From positions 248,001-312,000 of the forward strand of contig JACKLN010000005.1 of the NCBI GenBank assembly GCA_024235855.1: a stretch of DNA of 64,000 bases, written 5' to 3'. This document shows positions 27,301-35,082 of this stretch, in pieces. The stretch's first letter is position 1; each line of letters opens with the position of its first letter. The stretch is from Burkholderiaceae bacterium (lineage in GTDB: Bacteria; Pseudomonadota; Gammaproteobacteria; Burkholderiales; Burkholderiaceae_C). The notes below the pieces were generated by a model, which saw only the letters and a list, made by a program, of their open reading frames with translations, ran no database searches and had not been told where the DNA came from. Both the position numbers and the translations under genes were made by a program.

Positions 27301-27966
27301 GCCGCCCGCTTCGATGCCGTGATCCAGCGTGTGCGCCGCACCGAGATGGCGCTGCCGGCGCCGGCCGAAGGCCCTGCCCTGCCCTTCACCACCACGGTGG
27401 CGAAGAGCCTGCTGAAGCTGATGAGCTACAAGGACGAGTACGAGGTGGCGCGGCTGTACAGCGACGGCCGCTTCCTGGAGAAGCTGCAGGCGCAGTTCGA
27501 GGGCGACCTGCAGATCGGGTTCCACATGGCGCCGCCGCTGCTGACCCGCGGCCGCGACGGCAAGCCGCCGCAGAAGATCCGCCTGGGCGCCTGGCTGCTG
27601 CCGGCCATGCGCTGGCTGGCCAAGGGCAAGCGGCTGCGCGGCACCGCCTTCGACCTCTTCGGCCGCACCGCGGAACGGCGCATGGAGCGCACGCTGATCG
27701 ACGACTACCTGCAGCGCGTGGACGAACTGCTGCCGCTGCTGAACGCCGACAACCGCGTGCTGGCCACGCAGATCGCGGCGCTGCCGCAGACCATGCGCGG
27801 CTTCGGCCGCGTGAAGCTGGCCAACGTGGCGCTGGCGCGCGCGCGCGAGGCCGAGTTGCTGTACCGGCTGGATCCCAAGCGCTGGCCGCGGCCGGCAACG
27901 CCCGCTGCCGCCCCGGCGGCGGGCCAGTTCCGTGGCATCGCCGTCACGGCGGCCACGAAGACCTGA
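24382..27966 (+). CDS. indolepyruvate ferredoxin oxidoreductase, fused subunits
   Basis: A 1194-residue single-chain enzyme of the IorA-IorB fusion type. It decarboxylates aryl pyruvates to aryl-acetyl-CoA with thiamine diphosphate, Fe-S clusters and ferredoxin. The order is: a pyrimidine-binding domain (GYRGSPLGMLDQAI, residues 51-65), the TPP pyrophosphate domain (NLGDGTYYHSGYLAIRQAV and NDAVAMTGGQP, about 510-560), a [4Fe-4S] motif CEGCGDCGVQSNC (about 650), the gamma/IorB domain (VTGVGGTGVVTVGAVIAMAA, about 740) and a C-terminal extension typical of the fused proteobacterial enzyme. AAGGAG precedes ATG 24382. It works in catabolism of Phe, Tyr and Trp. Confidence 0.96.
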   Translation: MSTALQRPGYQLSDNLWAPSGAVFLTGTQALVRLLLMQRARDAAAGLNTAGFVSGYRGSPLGMLDQAIWKAGGRFTEAGIRFVPAVNEELGATQVLGTQRVESDPERTHDGVFALWYGKGPGVDRAGDAIKHGNAYGSSPHGGVLVVAGDDHGCVSSSMPHQSDDVFQAWHMPVVAPGNVAEYLEFGLYGWALSRFSGNWVGFTALSEVVESGATVDLDRINARVAAWADADTVRAATGHQAPADGLHYRWPDLPSLRIETRLKDKLAAVAAFARVNSIDRDVIVSPQARFGIVTVGKAHYDFMEVLRRLEITPEMLAAAGVRVYKVGLSFPIETTRMQAFADGLQELLVIEEKAPIVERQLRTLFYNAPVRPRILGKTDAEGRPLVSDVGELRPSRLIEIVAQWFARHLPGFDRHQEHVRDFTPPELLSNAGDAVKRLPYFCAGCPHNTSTKVPEGSEARAGIGCHFMASWMDRHTGGLIQMGGEGVDWVSHSMFTRRPHVFQNLGDGTYYHSGYLAIRQAVAARATITYKILFNDAVAMTGGQPVDGVISVDAIARQVESEGVKAVAVVSDHIEQFGPIRDRFPADTSFHPREELDEVQRRLREIEGVTVLIYEQTCAAEKRRRRKKGEMVDPAERLYIHDDVCEGCGDCGVQSNCVAVLPLETPLGRKRRIDQSACNKDYSCANGFCPSFVSVSGGRPRKKSGALVNGTAAFLARVAALPEPAPHTWTGPYDLLVTGVGGTGVVTVGAVIAMAAHLEGKSASVLDFMGFAQKGGSVLSFVRWADVPERLNQVRIDTQQADAILACDLVVGASPDALQTVRHGRTRVLANVHEVPVAESLKNPDATLRVPELLAKLRFAAGDHAVETFDAQTLAEDFLGDTIVSNIVALGIAWQRGLVPVGLPALQRAIELNGVAVQSNLLAFALGRLAAADPAALQALRETPEPAPADEPLDVFLGHAMAHLTGWQDRAWAARFDAVIQRVRRTEMALPAPAEGPALPFTTTVAKSLLKLMSYKDEYEVARLYSDGRFLEKLQAQFEGDLQIGFHMAPPLLTRGRDGKPPQKIRLGAWLLPAMRWLAKGKRLRGTAFDLFGRTAERRMERTLIDDYLQRVDELLPLLNADNRVLATQIAALPQTMRGFGRVKLANVALARAREAELLYRLDPKRWPRPATPAAAPAAGQFRGIAVTAATKT

Positions 27967-27975
27967 ACCCGCGGG

Positions 27976-28206
27976 TCAGGCGTCGAAGCGGCAGGCCCCG
28001 GGCCCGCCGGGATGGCCGCAGGCGCCGCAGGCCGACGGCATCGGCGACGCCGCGTCTGCGGCCGAGGTGGTCAGCGCCGCCGGCGCCGACAGCCGCTTGT
28101 CCAGCGCCTGCGAACGGCAGTGCGGGCAGGCCGGCACGGTGCCGGTGCGCACCAGGGTCTCGAACGGGTGGCCGCAGTCGCGGCAGGTGTATTCGTAGAT
28201 GGGCAT
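27976..28206 (-). CDS. FmdB-family zinc ribbon protein
   Basis: A 76-residue protein starting MPIYEYTCRDCGHPFETL, the hallmark of the FmdB/CxxC_CxxC_SSSS regulatory-protein family. Two CxxC knuckles (CRDC, CPHC) bind one zinc ion. A second Cys-rich tail (CGACGHPGGPGACRF) follows an Ala/Ser linker. In some bacteria the family regulates amide/urea operons, but here it is not adjacent to one. It is convergent with the oxidoreductase, with nine bases between stops. Confidence 0.9.
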   Translation of the reverse strand: MPIYEYTCRDCGHPFETLVRTGTVPACPHCRSQALDKRLSAPAALTTSAADAASPMPSACGACGHPGGPGACRFDA

Positions 28207-28420
28207 CGTCGGGCTCCACCGCGATTCTCCCGCAGCGCGCGCCGGCCGGACAGCGCACCTCCTCGGGGCATGAACCGCCGCATCACCCCGGCGCGCGCGC
28301 TTCCACGCACCAGACCGGCGCACAACGCGGATTCACCCGATGGGCCAGGCGCATCGACTGCGCACAGAATTTGCTGTGGCTGTCGTCATTGTTCACCGAG
28401 TCCTCTCCGGAGCCCGTTCC

Positions 28421-29464
28421 ATGCCCCTGCTGCCCACCTCCCGACGCACCTTCGCGGCCGCCCTGGCCGCCGCAGCCCTGCCGCTGCTGAGTGCCCCCGC
28501 GCTGGCCCAGACCCCCATCAAGTTCCAGCTCGACTGGCGCTTCGAGGGCCCGTCGGCCCTGTTCCTCGCCTCGGCCGCCAAGGGCTACTACAAGGCCGCC
28601 GGCCTGGACGTGAGCATCGACGCCGGCAACGGCTCGGGCGGCACCGTCACCCGCGTGGCCTCGGGCACCTACGACATGGGTTTCGCCGACATGGCGGCAT
28701 TGATGGAGTTCCACGCCAACAACCCCGACGCGCCGAACAAGCCGGTGGCGGTGATGATGGTCTACAACAACACGCCGGCCGCGGCCCTGGCGCTGAAGAA
28801 GAGCGGCATCACCAAGCCCGGTGACCTGAACGGCAAGAACCTGGGCGCCCCGGGCTTCGACGCCGGGCGCAAGGCGTTCCCGATCTTCGCCAAGGCCAAC
28901 GGCATCGGCAGCGTCAAGTGGACCAGCATGGACCCGCCGCTGCGCGAGACCATGCTGGTGCGCGGCGACGTCGACGCCATCACCGGCTTCTCGTTCACGT
29001 CCATCCTCAACCTGGAGGCGCGCGGCGTGAAGCCGGCCGACATCGTCGTGCTGCCCTACGGCGAGTACGGCGTGAAGCTCTACGGCAACGCCATCATCGC
29101 CAGCCCGAAGCTGATCGCCGAGAAGCCGGAAGCCGTGAAGGCATTCCTGGCCGCCTTCGCCAAGGGGGCGAAGGAAGTGATGGCCAACCCGGACCCGGCC
29201 ATCGACTACGTCAAGGCCCGCGACGGCATCATCAACGTCGCCCTGGAGAAGCGCCGGCTGCGCATGGCCATCGATGCCGTCGTCGCCAGCCCGGACGCGC
29301 GTGCCGAGGGCTTCGGCATCGTCAACCCGGGTCGCCTGGCCCTGATGGCCTCGCAGGTGTCGGACGCGTTCAACACCAAGACGCGCATCGATCCCACTGC
29401 GGTGTGGACCGACGCGTTCCTGCCTTCCAAGGCCGAGCTGAGCATCCTCCCGCCGAAGAAGTAG
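28421..29464 (+). CDS. ABC transporter substrate-binding protein (NMT1/THI5-like)
   Basis: A 347-residue periplasmic binding protein. The signal peptide contains a Tat-like SRRTFAAAL and ends at ALAQ (residues 1-30). KFQLDWRFEGPSALFLASAA and VTRVASGTYDMGFADMAALM are typical of the SsuA/THI5/NMT1 family, whose members bind nitrate, sulfonates, taurine, thiamine pyrimidines or nucleobases. The operon holds an ATPase, a permease and a nucleoside/nucleobase deaminase, which points towards a nitrogen heterocycle such as a pyrimidine or purine base. That ligand is an inference. Confidence 0.93.
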   Translation: MPLLPTSRRTFAAALAAAALPLLSAPALAQTPIKFQLDWRFEGPSALFLASAAKGYYKAAGLDVSIDAGNGSGGTVTRVASGTYDMGFADMAALMEFHANNPDAPNKPVAVMMVYNNTPAAALALKKSGITKPGDLNGKNLGAPGFDAGRKAFPIFAKANGIGSVKWTSMDPPLRETMLVRGDVDAITGFSFTSILNLEARGVKPADIVVLPYGEYGVKLYGNAIIASPKLIAEKPEAVKAFLAAFAKGAKEVMANPDPAIDYVKARDGIINVALEKRRLRMAIDAVVASPDARAEGFGIVNPGRLALMASQVSDAFNTKTRIDPTAVWTDAFLPSKAELSILPPKK

Positions 29465-29468
29465 GCGC

Positions 29469-30278
29469 GTGGCCTTCGTCGACTTCCAGAACGTCTGGCT
29501 CGCCTACAACGACGAGCTGGAGCGCGCCGGCACCTACGCGGTCGAGGACATCTCGCTGCAGGTGGAGGAAGGCGAATTCATCGCCATCGTCGGGCCCTCG
29601 GGCTGCGGCAAGTCCACCTTCATGAAGCTGACCACAGGGCTGAAGATGCCCAGCCGCGGGCGCATCACCATCGGCGGCGAACCGGTGACCGGCCCGCTGA
29701 AGATCAGCGGCATGGCCTTCCAGGCGCCCAGCCTGCTGCCCTGGCGCACCACGCTGGACAACGTGCTGCTGCCGCTGGAGATCGTGGAGCCCTACCGCAG
29801 CCAGTTCCGCGCGAAGAAGAAGGAATTCGCGGCGCGGGCCCGCGACCTGCTGGCCAGCGTGGGCCTGGCCGGCTACGAGGACAAGTACCCCTGGCAGCTC
29901 AGCGGCGGCATGCAGCAGCGCGCCAGCATCTGCCGCGCGCTGGTGCACGAGCCCAAGATGCTGCTGCTCGACGAACCCTTCGGCGCGCTGGACGCCTTCA
30001 CGCGCGAGGAGCTCTGGTGCGCGCTGCGCGACCTGCATGCGGCGCAGAAGTTCAACGTCATCCTGGTGACGCACGACCTGCGCGAGAGCGTGTTCCTGGC
30101 CGACACCGTGTACTGCATGAGCCGCAGCCCCGGCCGCTTCGTCGTCAAGCGCGAGATCGACCTGCCGCGCCCGCGCGACCTGGAAGTGACATACACGCCG
30201 AAGTTCACCGACATCGTGCACGAGCTGCGCGGTCACATCGGGGCGATGCGGAAAGAAGGCGTGGCGGTGCCGCAATGA
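29469..30278 (+). CDS. ABC transporter ATP-binding protein
   Basis: A 269-residue ATPase of the nitrate/sulfonate/taurine (SsuB/TauB) family, the cytoplasmic motor of the importer. Walker A is GPSGCGKST (residues 42-50), the signature is LSGGMQQRASICRAL near 140 and Walker B is MLLLDEPFGALD. The start is GTG 29469, four bases after the binding-protein stop. The end overlaps the permease start by ATGA (30275-30278), so subunits are made together. Confidence 0.95.
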   Translation: MAFVDFQNVWLAYNDELERAGTYAVEDISLQVEEGEFIAIVGPSGCGKSTFMKLTTGLKMPSRGRITIGGEPVTGPLKISGMAFQAPSLLPWRTTLDNVLLPLEIVEPYRSQFRAKKKEFAARARDLLASVGLAGYEDKYPWQLSGGMQQRASICRALVHEPKMLLLDEPFGALDAFTREELWCALRDLHAAQKFNVILVTHDLRESVFLADTVYCMSRSPGRFVVKREIDLPRPRDLEVTYTPKFTDIVHELRGHIGAMRKEGVAVPQ

Positions 30279-31045
30279 AGATCACCCGGAACATGGAGCG
30301 CTGGTCGCCGCTGGTGGTGCTGGCCGCGGTGCTGCTGTTGTGGCAAATCATCGTCGCCGGCTTCGACATCCCGGACTTCATCTTCCCCAGCCCCTGGCAG
30401 ATCGCCAAGGACTTCGCCGAGTACAAGGGCCCGCTGCTGGAAGCCGCCTGGAAGACCTTCTGGGTCACGATGCTGGGCTTCGGCCTGAGCATCGTGGTGG
30501 GCGTGCTGCTGGGCTTCCTGATCGGCAGCTCGCGCCTGGCCTACACCGCGCTGTACCCGCTGATGGTGGCCTTCAACGCCGTGCCCAAGGCGGCGGTGGT
30601 GCCCATCCTGGTGGTGTGGTTCGGCATCGGCCTGGGGCCGGGCATCCTCACGGCCTTCCTGATCAGCTTCTTCCCCATCACCGTGAACATCGCCACCGGC
30701 CTGGCCACGCTGGAACCGGAACTGGAGGACGTGCTGCGCGTGCTCGGCGCCCGCCGCTGGGACGTGCTGGTCAAGGTGGGCCTGCCGCGCTCGATGCCCT
30801 ACTTCTACGGCAGCCTGAAGATCGCCATCACGCTGGCCTTCGTGGGCACGGTGCTGGCGGAAATGACCGCCGGCGACAGCGGCATCGGCTACCTGATGCA
30901 GACCGCCGGCAGCCAGCAGCGCATGCCGCTGGCCTTTGCCGGGCTGGTGACCATCGGCGCGATGGCGATGGCGATGTACGAGTTCTTCAGCTGGATCGAG
31001 AAGCGCACCACTGGCTGGGCGCACCGCGGCTCACAGGCGGCCTGA
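30275..31045 (+). CDS. ABC transporter permease
   Basis: A 256-residue inner-membrane protein with about six hydrophobic segments and the EAA-loop pattern VLGARRWDVLVKVGLPRSMPYF near residue 150-175, which docks on the ATPase. FIFPSPWQIAKDF near residue 30 is typical of the SsuC/TauC/ThiX family. It probably works as a homodimer. The coupled start at ATGA and the deaminase gene four bases downstream mark a four-gene operon. Confidence 0.95.
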   Translation: MKITRNMERWSPLVVLAAVLLLWQIIVAGFDIPDFIFPSPWQIAKDFAEYKGPLLEAAWKTFWVTMLGFGLSIVVGVLLGFLIGSSRLAYTALYPLMVAFNAVPKAAVVPILVVWFGIGLGPGILTAFLISFFPITVNIATGLATLEPELEDVLRVLGARRWDVLVKVGLPRSMPYFYGSLKIAITLAFVGTVLAEMTAGDSGIGYLMQTAGSQQRMPLAFAGLVTIGAMAMAMYEFFSWIEKRTTGWAHRGSQAA

Positions 31046-31049
31046 GGTC

Positions 31050-31523
31050 ATGACGGACGAGCAGGCCGTGCGCCACCTGCGGGCGGCCAACGCCATCGCG
31101 CAGGCGGCGCTCGCCGCCGGCCACCACCCCTTCGGCGCGCTGCTGGTGGCGGCCGACGGAGAAACGGTGCTGATGACGCAGGGCAACGTCGACGCCGTCA
31201 ACCACGCCGAGGCCGTGCTGGCCCGCCGCGCCGCCGATCGCTTCACGCCCGAGGAACTCTGGCCCTGCACGCTGGTGACCACGGTGGAGCCCTGCGCCAT
31301 GTGTGCCGGCACGCAGTACTGGGCACACATCGGTCGCCTGGTCTACGGCATGGCGGAATCCGACCTGCTGGCGCTCACCGGCGCGCACCCGGAGAACCCG
31401 ACGCTGGACCTGCCCTGCCGCGAGGTGTTCGCACGCGGGCAGAAGGCGGTGCAGGTGATCGGGCCGGTGACGGCGGTGCGCGACGAGATCGTGGTGCTGC
31501 ACCGCACCTTCTGGCGGCGCTGA
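31050..31523 (+). CDS. nucleoside/nucleobase deaminase (CMP/dCMP deaminase fold)
   Basis: A 157-residue zinc deaminase. The catalytic motifs are HAE (His52, Glu54) and PCAMC (Cys82, Cys85). HPFGALLVAADGETVLMTQGN resembles guanine deaminase and tRNA-adenosine deaminase relatives, but at this length and without the tRNA-binding tail a small-molecule substrate is more likely. It follows the ABC permease by four bases and is the last gene of the operon, so it probably deaminates what the transporter brings in. The exact base or nucleoside is unknown. Confidence 0.9.
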   Translation: MTDEQAVRHLRAANAIAQAALAAGHHPFGALLVAADGETVLMTQGNVDAVNHAEAVLARRAADRFTPEELWPCTLVTTVEPCAMCAGTQYWAHIGRLVYGMAESDLLALTGAHPENPTLDLPCREVFARGQKAVQVIGPVTAVRDEIVVLHRTFWRR

Positions 31524-31581
31524 CGGCCTCGAAGGCCTGCTGCGATGATCGGTGGTGTCACCACCACTGCGCACCACCACC

Positions 31582-32550
31582 ATGAAAGCCGCTGTCTACC
31601 GCCACAAGGGCCCTGCCAAGGACGTCCTGCGCCTCGAGGACCTGCCGCTGCCCGAACCTGGCCCGGGCGAGGTGCGCGTGCGCGTGGCCTGCTCCGGCGT
31701 CAACCCGTCGGACGTGAAGTCGCGCTCCCGGCCAGGCATGGACTCTCCGCTGGTGGTGCCGCACAGCGATGGTGCCGGCACCATCGACGCGGTGGGCGCC
31801 GGCGTGGACCCGGCACGCGTCGGCCAACGCGTGTGGGTCTGGAACGGCCAGTGGGACCGTGCGATGGGCACGGCAGCGGAAGCCATCGCGCTGCCGGCGC
31901 GACAGGCCGTGCCATTGCCCGAGGGCACGAGCTTCGAGACCGGCGCCTCCATCGGCATCCCGCTGATGACGGCCTTCCACGCCGTGACGCAGCTGGGGTC
32001 GCTGCTGGGCCGCACGGTGCTGGTGCCCGGCGCGGCCGGGGCGGTGGGCCTGTACGTCACGCAGCTGGCCCGCGCTGCCGGGGCGCGCGTGATCGCCATC
32101 GTCAGCAGCGAGGCCAAGGCCGCGCTGGCGCGCGAGGCCGGGGCCGACGCCACCATTGACTACCGGCGCGAGGACGTGGCCGCCCGCGTGAAGGCGCTCA
32201 CCGGCGGCCGCGGCGCCGATGCCATCGTGGAGGTGGATGCAGCCGCCAACGCCCGCCACTGGGGCGACTGGCTGGCCTTCGGCGGCCAGGTGGTGGTCTA
32301 CGGTTCCGGCCAGGCCGACATGGCCCTGCCGTTCCGGCCGCTGATCCTGGGCTTCGTCGACGTGCGCTTCTTCATCGTCTACCGGCTGCCCGACGAAGCG
32401 CTGCGCGTGACGATCGACGGCATCACGGACCTGCTTCGGCGTGGCACGCTGCGCCACCCGGCGCCGATCGTGCATGCCCTGGAAGACATCGCGGCCGCCC
32501 ACGAGGCGGTCGAAGCCGGCGCGCCCGGCAAGGTGCTGATCCGGCTCTGA
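31582..32550 (+). CDS. NADPH:quinone reductase-like oxidoreductase
   Basis: A 322-residue zinc-independent medium-chain dehydrogenase of the quinone-reductase (zeta-crystallin) group. It has the N-terminal GroES-like domain (EVRVRVACSGVNPSDVKSRS) and the Rossmann loop VLVPGAAGAVGLYVTQLA (about residue 155). The Cys/His ligands of zinc MDR enzymes are absent. The substrate is unknown. It is a separate unit 58 bases after the deaminase, convergent with the next gene. Confidence 0.92.
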   Translation: MKAAVYRHKGPAKDVLRLEDLPLPEPGPGEVRVRVACSGVNPSDVKSRSRPGMDSPLVVPHSDGAGTIDAVGAGVDPARVGQRVWVWNGQWDRAMGTAAEAIALPARQAVPLPEGTSFETGASIGIPLMTAFHAVTQLGSLLGRTVLVPGAAGAVGLYVTQLARAAGARVIAIVSSEAKAALAREAGADATIDYRREDVAARVKALTGGRGADAIVEVDAAANARHWGDWLAFGGQVVVYGSGQADMALPFRPLILGFVDVRFFIVYRLPDEALRVTIDGITDLLRRGTLRHPAPIVHALEDIAAAHEAVEAGAPGKVLIRL

Positions 32551-32566
32551 ACCGGCCGCGCCGCGG

Positions 32567-33265
32567 TCAGAACGCCAGCTTCACGCTGAAGGTGGCCAGG
32601 CGCGCGCGCACCGGGTCGATCTGGCGCGCGTAGGACACGGCCAGCCAGAGCCGATCCTCGACCACCGTCGCGCGCAGGCCCAGGTTCCACCAGGGTGCGG
32701 CGCGGTCGTCGCCGGCCAGGTCGCCCATCGGCGCCAGCACCCAGCCGCCGACGGCGAGGCCGGCGTGCTCCGCGGCCAGCGACCAGCCGGTGCTGCGCGC
32801 ATCGGCCTCGCGGTCTCGGCTGTGGATGAGGTTCAGGTGCAGTGTCCAGTCGGCGGTCAGCGGGCCGCTGTAGACGAGGTTGAAGTCCTGGCCGACATGG
32901 CGCCAGCCGCTGCCCTCGTCGGCCCAGCCCAGGGTGGGCGCCAGCACGACCGCGGCGTCCTCGGACGGCGCCCACAGCAGGACCTTGCCGCCCACCGAGA
33001 GCCCCTTGGCCGACGGCCCGTCGGCCCGCGCCCGGGCGACGCCGAGGCCCCACTGCCAGTCACGCCCCGTGCCGCAGGCCACGCCCAGTGCCTGCTCGTG
33101 CGCGCCGGCGCCACCTTCACGGGCCGACGCGGCCACGGCCTCGAGTTCGCACTCGCCACCGCCCAGCACGCCGGCGTCTTCCGACAACAGCGGCAACCCG
33201 GCCTGGGCCGACAGCGCACAGGTGGCGGCCAGCACGCCCAACGGCGAGGCTTTCCAGTGATTCAT
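32567..33265 (-). CDS. probable exported beta-rich protein
   Basis: A 232-residue protein with a signal peptide (residues 1-22, ending SAQA). The mature part alternates hydrophobic and polar residues in short strands (GWSLAAEHAGLAVGGWVLAP, ATVVEDRLWLAVSYARQ) and ends in Phe (FSVKLAF), as outer-membrane beta-barrels do. This suggests a small outer-membrane barrel, though no family is recognised. It is divergent from ureD with 92 bases between starts. Function unknown. Confidence 0.7.
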   Translation of the reverse strand: MNHWKASPLGVLAATCALSAQAGLPLLSEDAGVLGGGECELEAVAASAREGGAGAHEQALGVACGTGRDWQWGLGVARARADGPSAKGLSVGGKVLLWAPSEDAAVVLAPTLGWADEGSGWRHVGQDFNLVYSGPLTADWTLHLNLIHSRDREADARSTGWSLAAEHAGLAVGGWVLAPMGDLAGDDRAAPWWNLGLRATVVEDRLWLAVSYARQIDPVRARLATFSVKLAF

Positions 33266-33357
33266 GGACCGTTCTCCCTTGCATCCGGCCATTGGCCGAT
33301 TCGTGCATATCGGCGCCGGCACGGCGTGCTTGAGCCGCGCGTCGATACACTGCCCGC

Positions 33358-34182
33358 ATGGTCTGGTCCGCCCATCTGGCGCTGCACTACCGGCGCGAAG
33401 GCGGGCGCACGGTGGCGCACGACCGTCACGAAGGTCCGCTGCGCGTGCTGCAGGCGCTCTACCCCGAGGGCCCCGATGTCTGCCACCACGTGGTGGTGCA
33501 CCCGCCCGGCGGCATCGTCGGCGGCGACAGCCTGGTCACCGACCTGCACGCCGAGGCCGGCACGAACGCCCTGGTCACGACACCGGGCGCGGCCAAGTTC
33601 TACCGCAGCGCCGGCCCGCAGGCCGTGCAGCAGGCACGGCTGCGCGTGGACGACGGCGCCCGCCTGGAATGGCTGCCGCTGGAGACCATCGCCTACCGCG
33701 GCTGCAACGCACGCAACGAGGTCCACCTGGACCTGGCCCCAGGCGCCCAGATGATCGGCTGGGACGTGCTGGCGCTGGGCCTGCCGGCTGGCGGCGAGGC
33801 CTTCGACCACGGCCGCTTCACGCAACAGCTGCACTGGCCGGGCGTGTGGCTGGAACAGGGCACGGTGGACGGCACCGACACCCGGCTGCTCGACTCGCCG
33901 CTGGGCTGGGCCGGGCAACGCGTGCTGGCCACGGCCTGGATCGCCTCGGGCGCCGACTGGCCGGCGGAACAGCGCGACGCCCTGCTGTCGGTGGCACGCG
34001 AGCAGCCGGCCGCGCCCGGCGTGACCGCCGGTGCCACGTCCACGGACGCGCGCCTGGTCCTGCTGCGGGCGCTGGCGCCGCGCGTGGAGCCGGCGATGCA
34101 GCTGCTGCAGGCTGTCCGTGCCGCCTGGCGGCGCACCGCCTGGGCGCTGGACGCCCACCCGCCGCGCATCTGGCGCACATGA
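33358..34182 (+). CDS. ureD: urease accessory protein UreD
   Basis: A 274-residue UreD/UreH. It acts with UreF and UreG as the scaffold for nickel insertion into apo-urease. Conserved blocks are VVVHPPGGIVGGDSL, ALVTTPGAAKFYRS and LEWLPLETIAYRGCNARNEV. No urease structural or other accessory gene is in the window, although the urea importer urtABCDE is 24 kb away. In related bacteria ureD normally heads the ureDABCEFG operon; here it is followed by a class II aldolase. It is intact and full length. Confidence 0.92.
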   Translation: MVWSAHLALHYRREGGRTVAHDRHEGPLRVLQALYPEGPDVCHHVVVHPPGGIVGGDSLVTDLHAEAGTNALVTTPGAAKFYRSAGPQAVQQARLRVDDGARLEWLPLETIAYRGCNARNEVHLDLAPGAQMIGWDVLALGLPAGGEAFDHGRFTQQLHWPGVWLEQGTVDGTDTRLLDSPLGWAGQRVLATAWIASGADWPAEQRDALLSVAREQPAAPGVTAGATSTDARLVLLRALAPRVEPAMQLLQAVRAAWRRTAWALDAHPPRIWRT

Positions 34183-34295
34183 CGGTCATCGGCGCCCGAC
34201 GCGCCCTCGGGTCATCCCCGATCGGGCTTCACAGCCTGCCGGTCGCGGCGCATGCTCTGCCCTGAACCTTCGACCGGCCTTCTTCAGGAGTTTCC

Positions 34296-35063
34296 ATGTC
34301 AGCTTTCTCCGACCCCCGTGTACGCGACCAGGTCAGCCCCGAGGAATGGGCCCTGCGCGTCGACCTCGCCGCCTGCTACCGCCTGGTGGCCCTGCACGGC
34401 TGGAGCGACCTGGTCTTCACCCACATCAGTGTCCGCGTGCCGGGTCCGGAACACCACTTCCTGATCAACCCCTACGGGTTGATGTTCGACGAGATCACGG
34501 CCTCGTCGCTGGTGAAGGTGGACGAGCACTGCGCCAAGGTCATCGACTCGCCGCACCCGGTCAATCCGGCGGGCTTCGTCATTCACAGCGCCGTGCACGC
34601 CGCGCGGCCGGACGTCACCTGCGTGCTGCACACGCACACGCGCGCCGGCGTGGCCGTCAGCGCGCAGCGCGACGGGCTGCTCCCTATCTCGCAGCAGGCC
34701 AGCCTGGTGGTGGGCTCGCTGGCGTACCACGACTACGAGGGCCTGGCCGTGCGCGACGACGAGAAGGCCCGCCTGCAGGCCGACCTGGGCGACCGCACGA
34801 ACCTGATCCTGCGCAACCACGGCCTGCTGACCGTGGGCGCCACCGTGCCCGACGCCTTCCTGGCCATGTACCTGCTGGAGGTGTCGTGCCAGATCCAGGT
34901 GATGGCCATGGCCGGCGGCACGCCGCTGACGATGGTGGACCCGGCGGTGATCCAGGGCGCGTCCGCCGCAGCCAAGGTGGCCACGCGCGGCCAGGGCTCG
35001 GCCCTGGTGTGGCCGGCGCTGCGGCGGCGGCTGGACCGGGAACTGCCGGGCTACGCCGACTGA
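34296..35063 (+). CDS. class II aldolase/adducin family protein
   Basis: A 255-residue member of the class II (zinc) aldolase and adducin head-domain family. Zinc His residues are in VLHTHTRAGVAVS (near residue 110) and LRNHGLLTVG (near 175), and the active-site stretch is WSDLVFTHISVRVPGPEHHF. Family members cleave phosphorylated sugars or decarboxylate sugar acids; the substrate is not evident from the neighbours. It is convergent with the next gene, 19 bases apart. Confidence 0.92.
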   Translation: MSAFSDPRVRDQVSPEEWALRVDLAACYRLVALHGWSDLVFTHISVRVPGPEHHFLINPYGLMFDEITASSLVKVDEHCAKVIDSPHPVNPAGFVIHSAVHAARPDVTCVLHTHTRAGVAVSAQRDGLLPISQQASLVVGSLAYHDYEGLAVRDDEKARLQADLGDRTNLILRNHGLLTVGATVPDAFLAMYLLEVSCQIQVMAMAGGTPLTMVDPAVIQGASAAAKVATRGQGSALVWPALRRRLDRELPGYAD

Positions 35064-35082
35064 GTGCACACGCCAGCGTGCC

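Noticed and set aside
23662..27525. 1287-codon open frame antisense to the indolepyruvate oxidoreductase
   Set aside because: Composition is His/Arg/Gly/Ala-rich with no domain, and the opposite strand encodes a full-length well-known enzyme.
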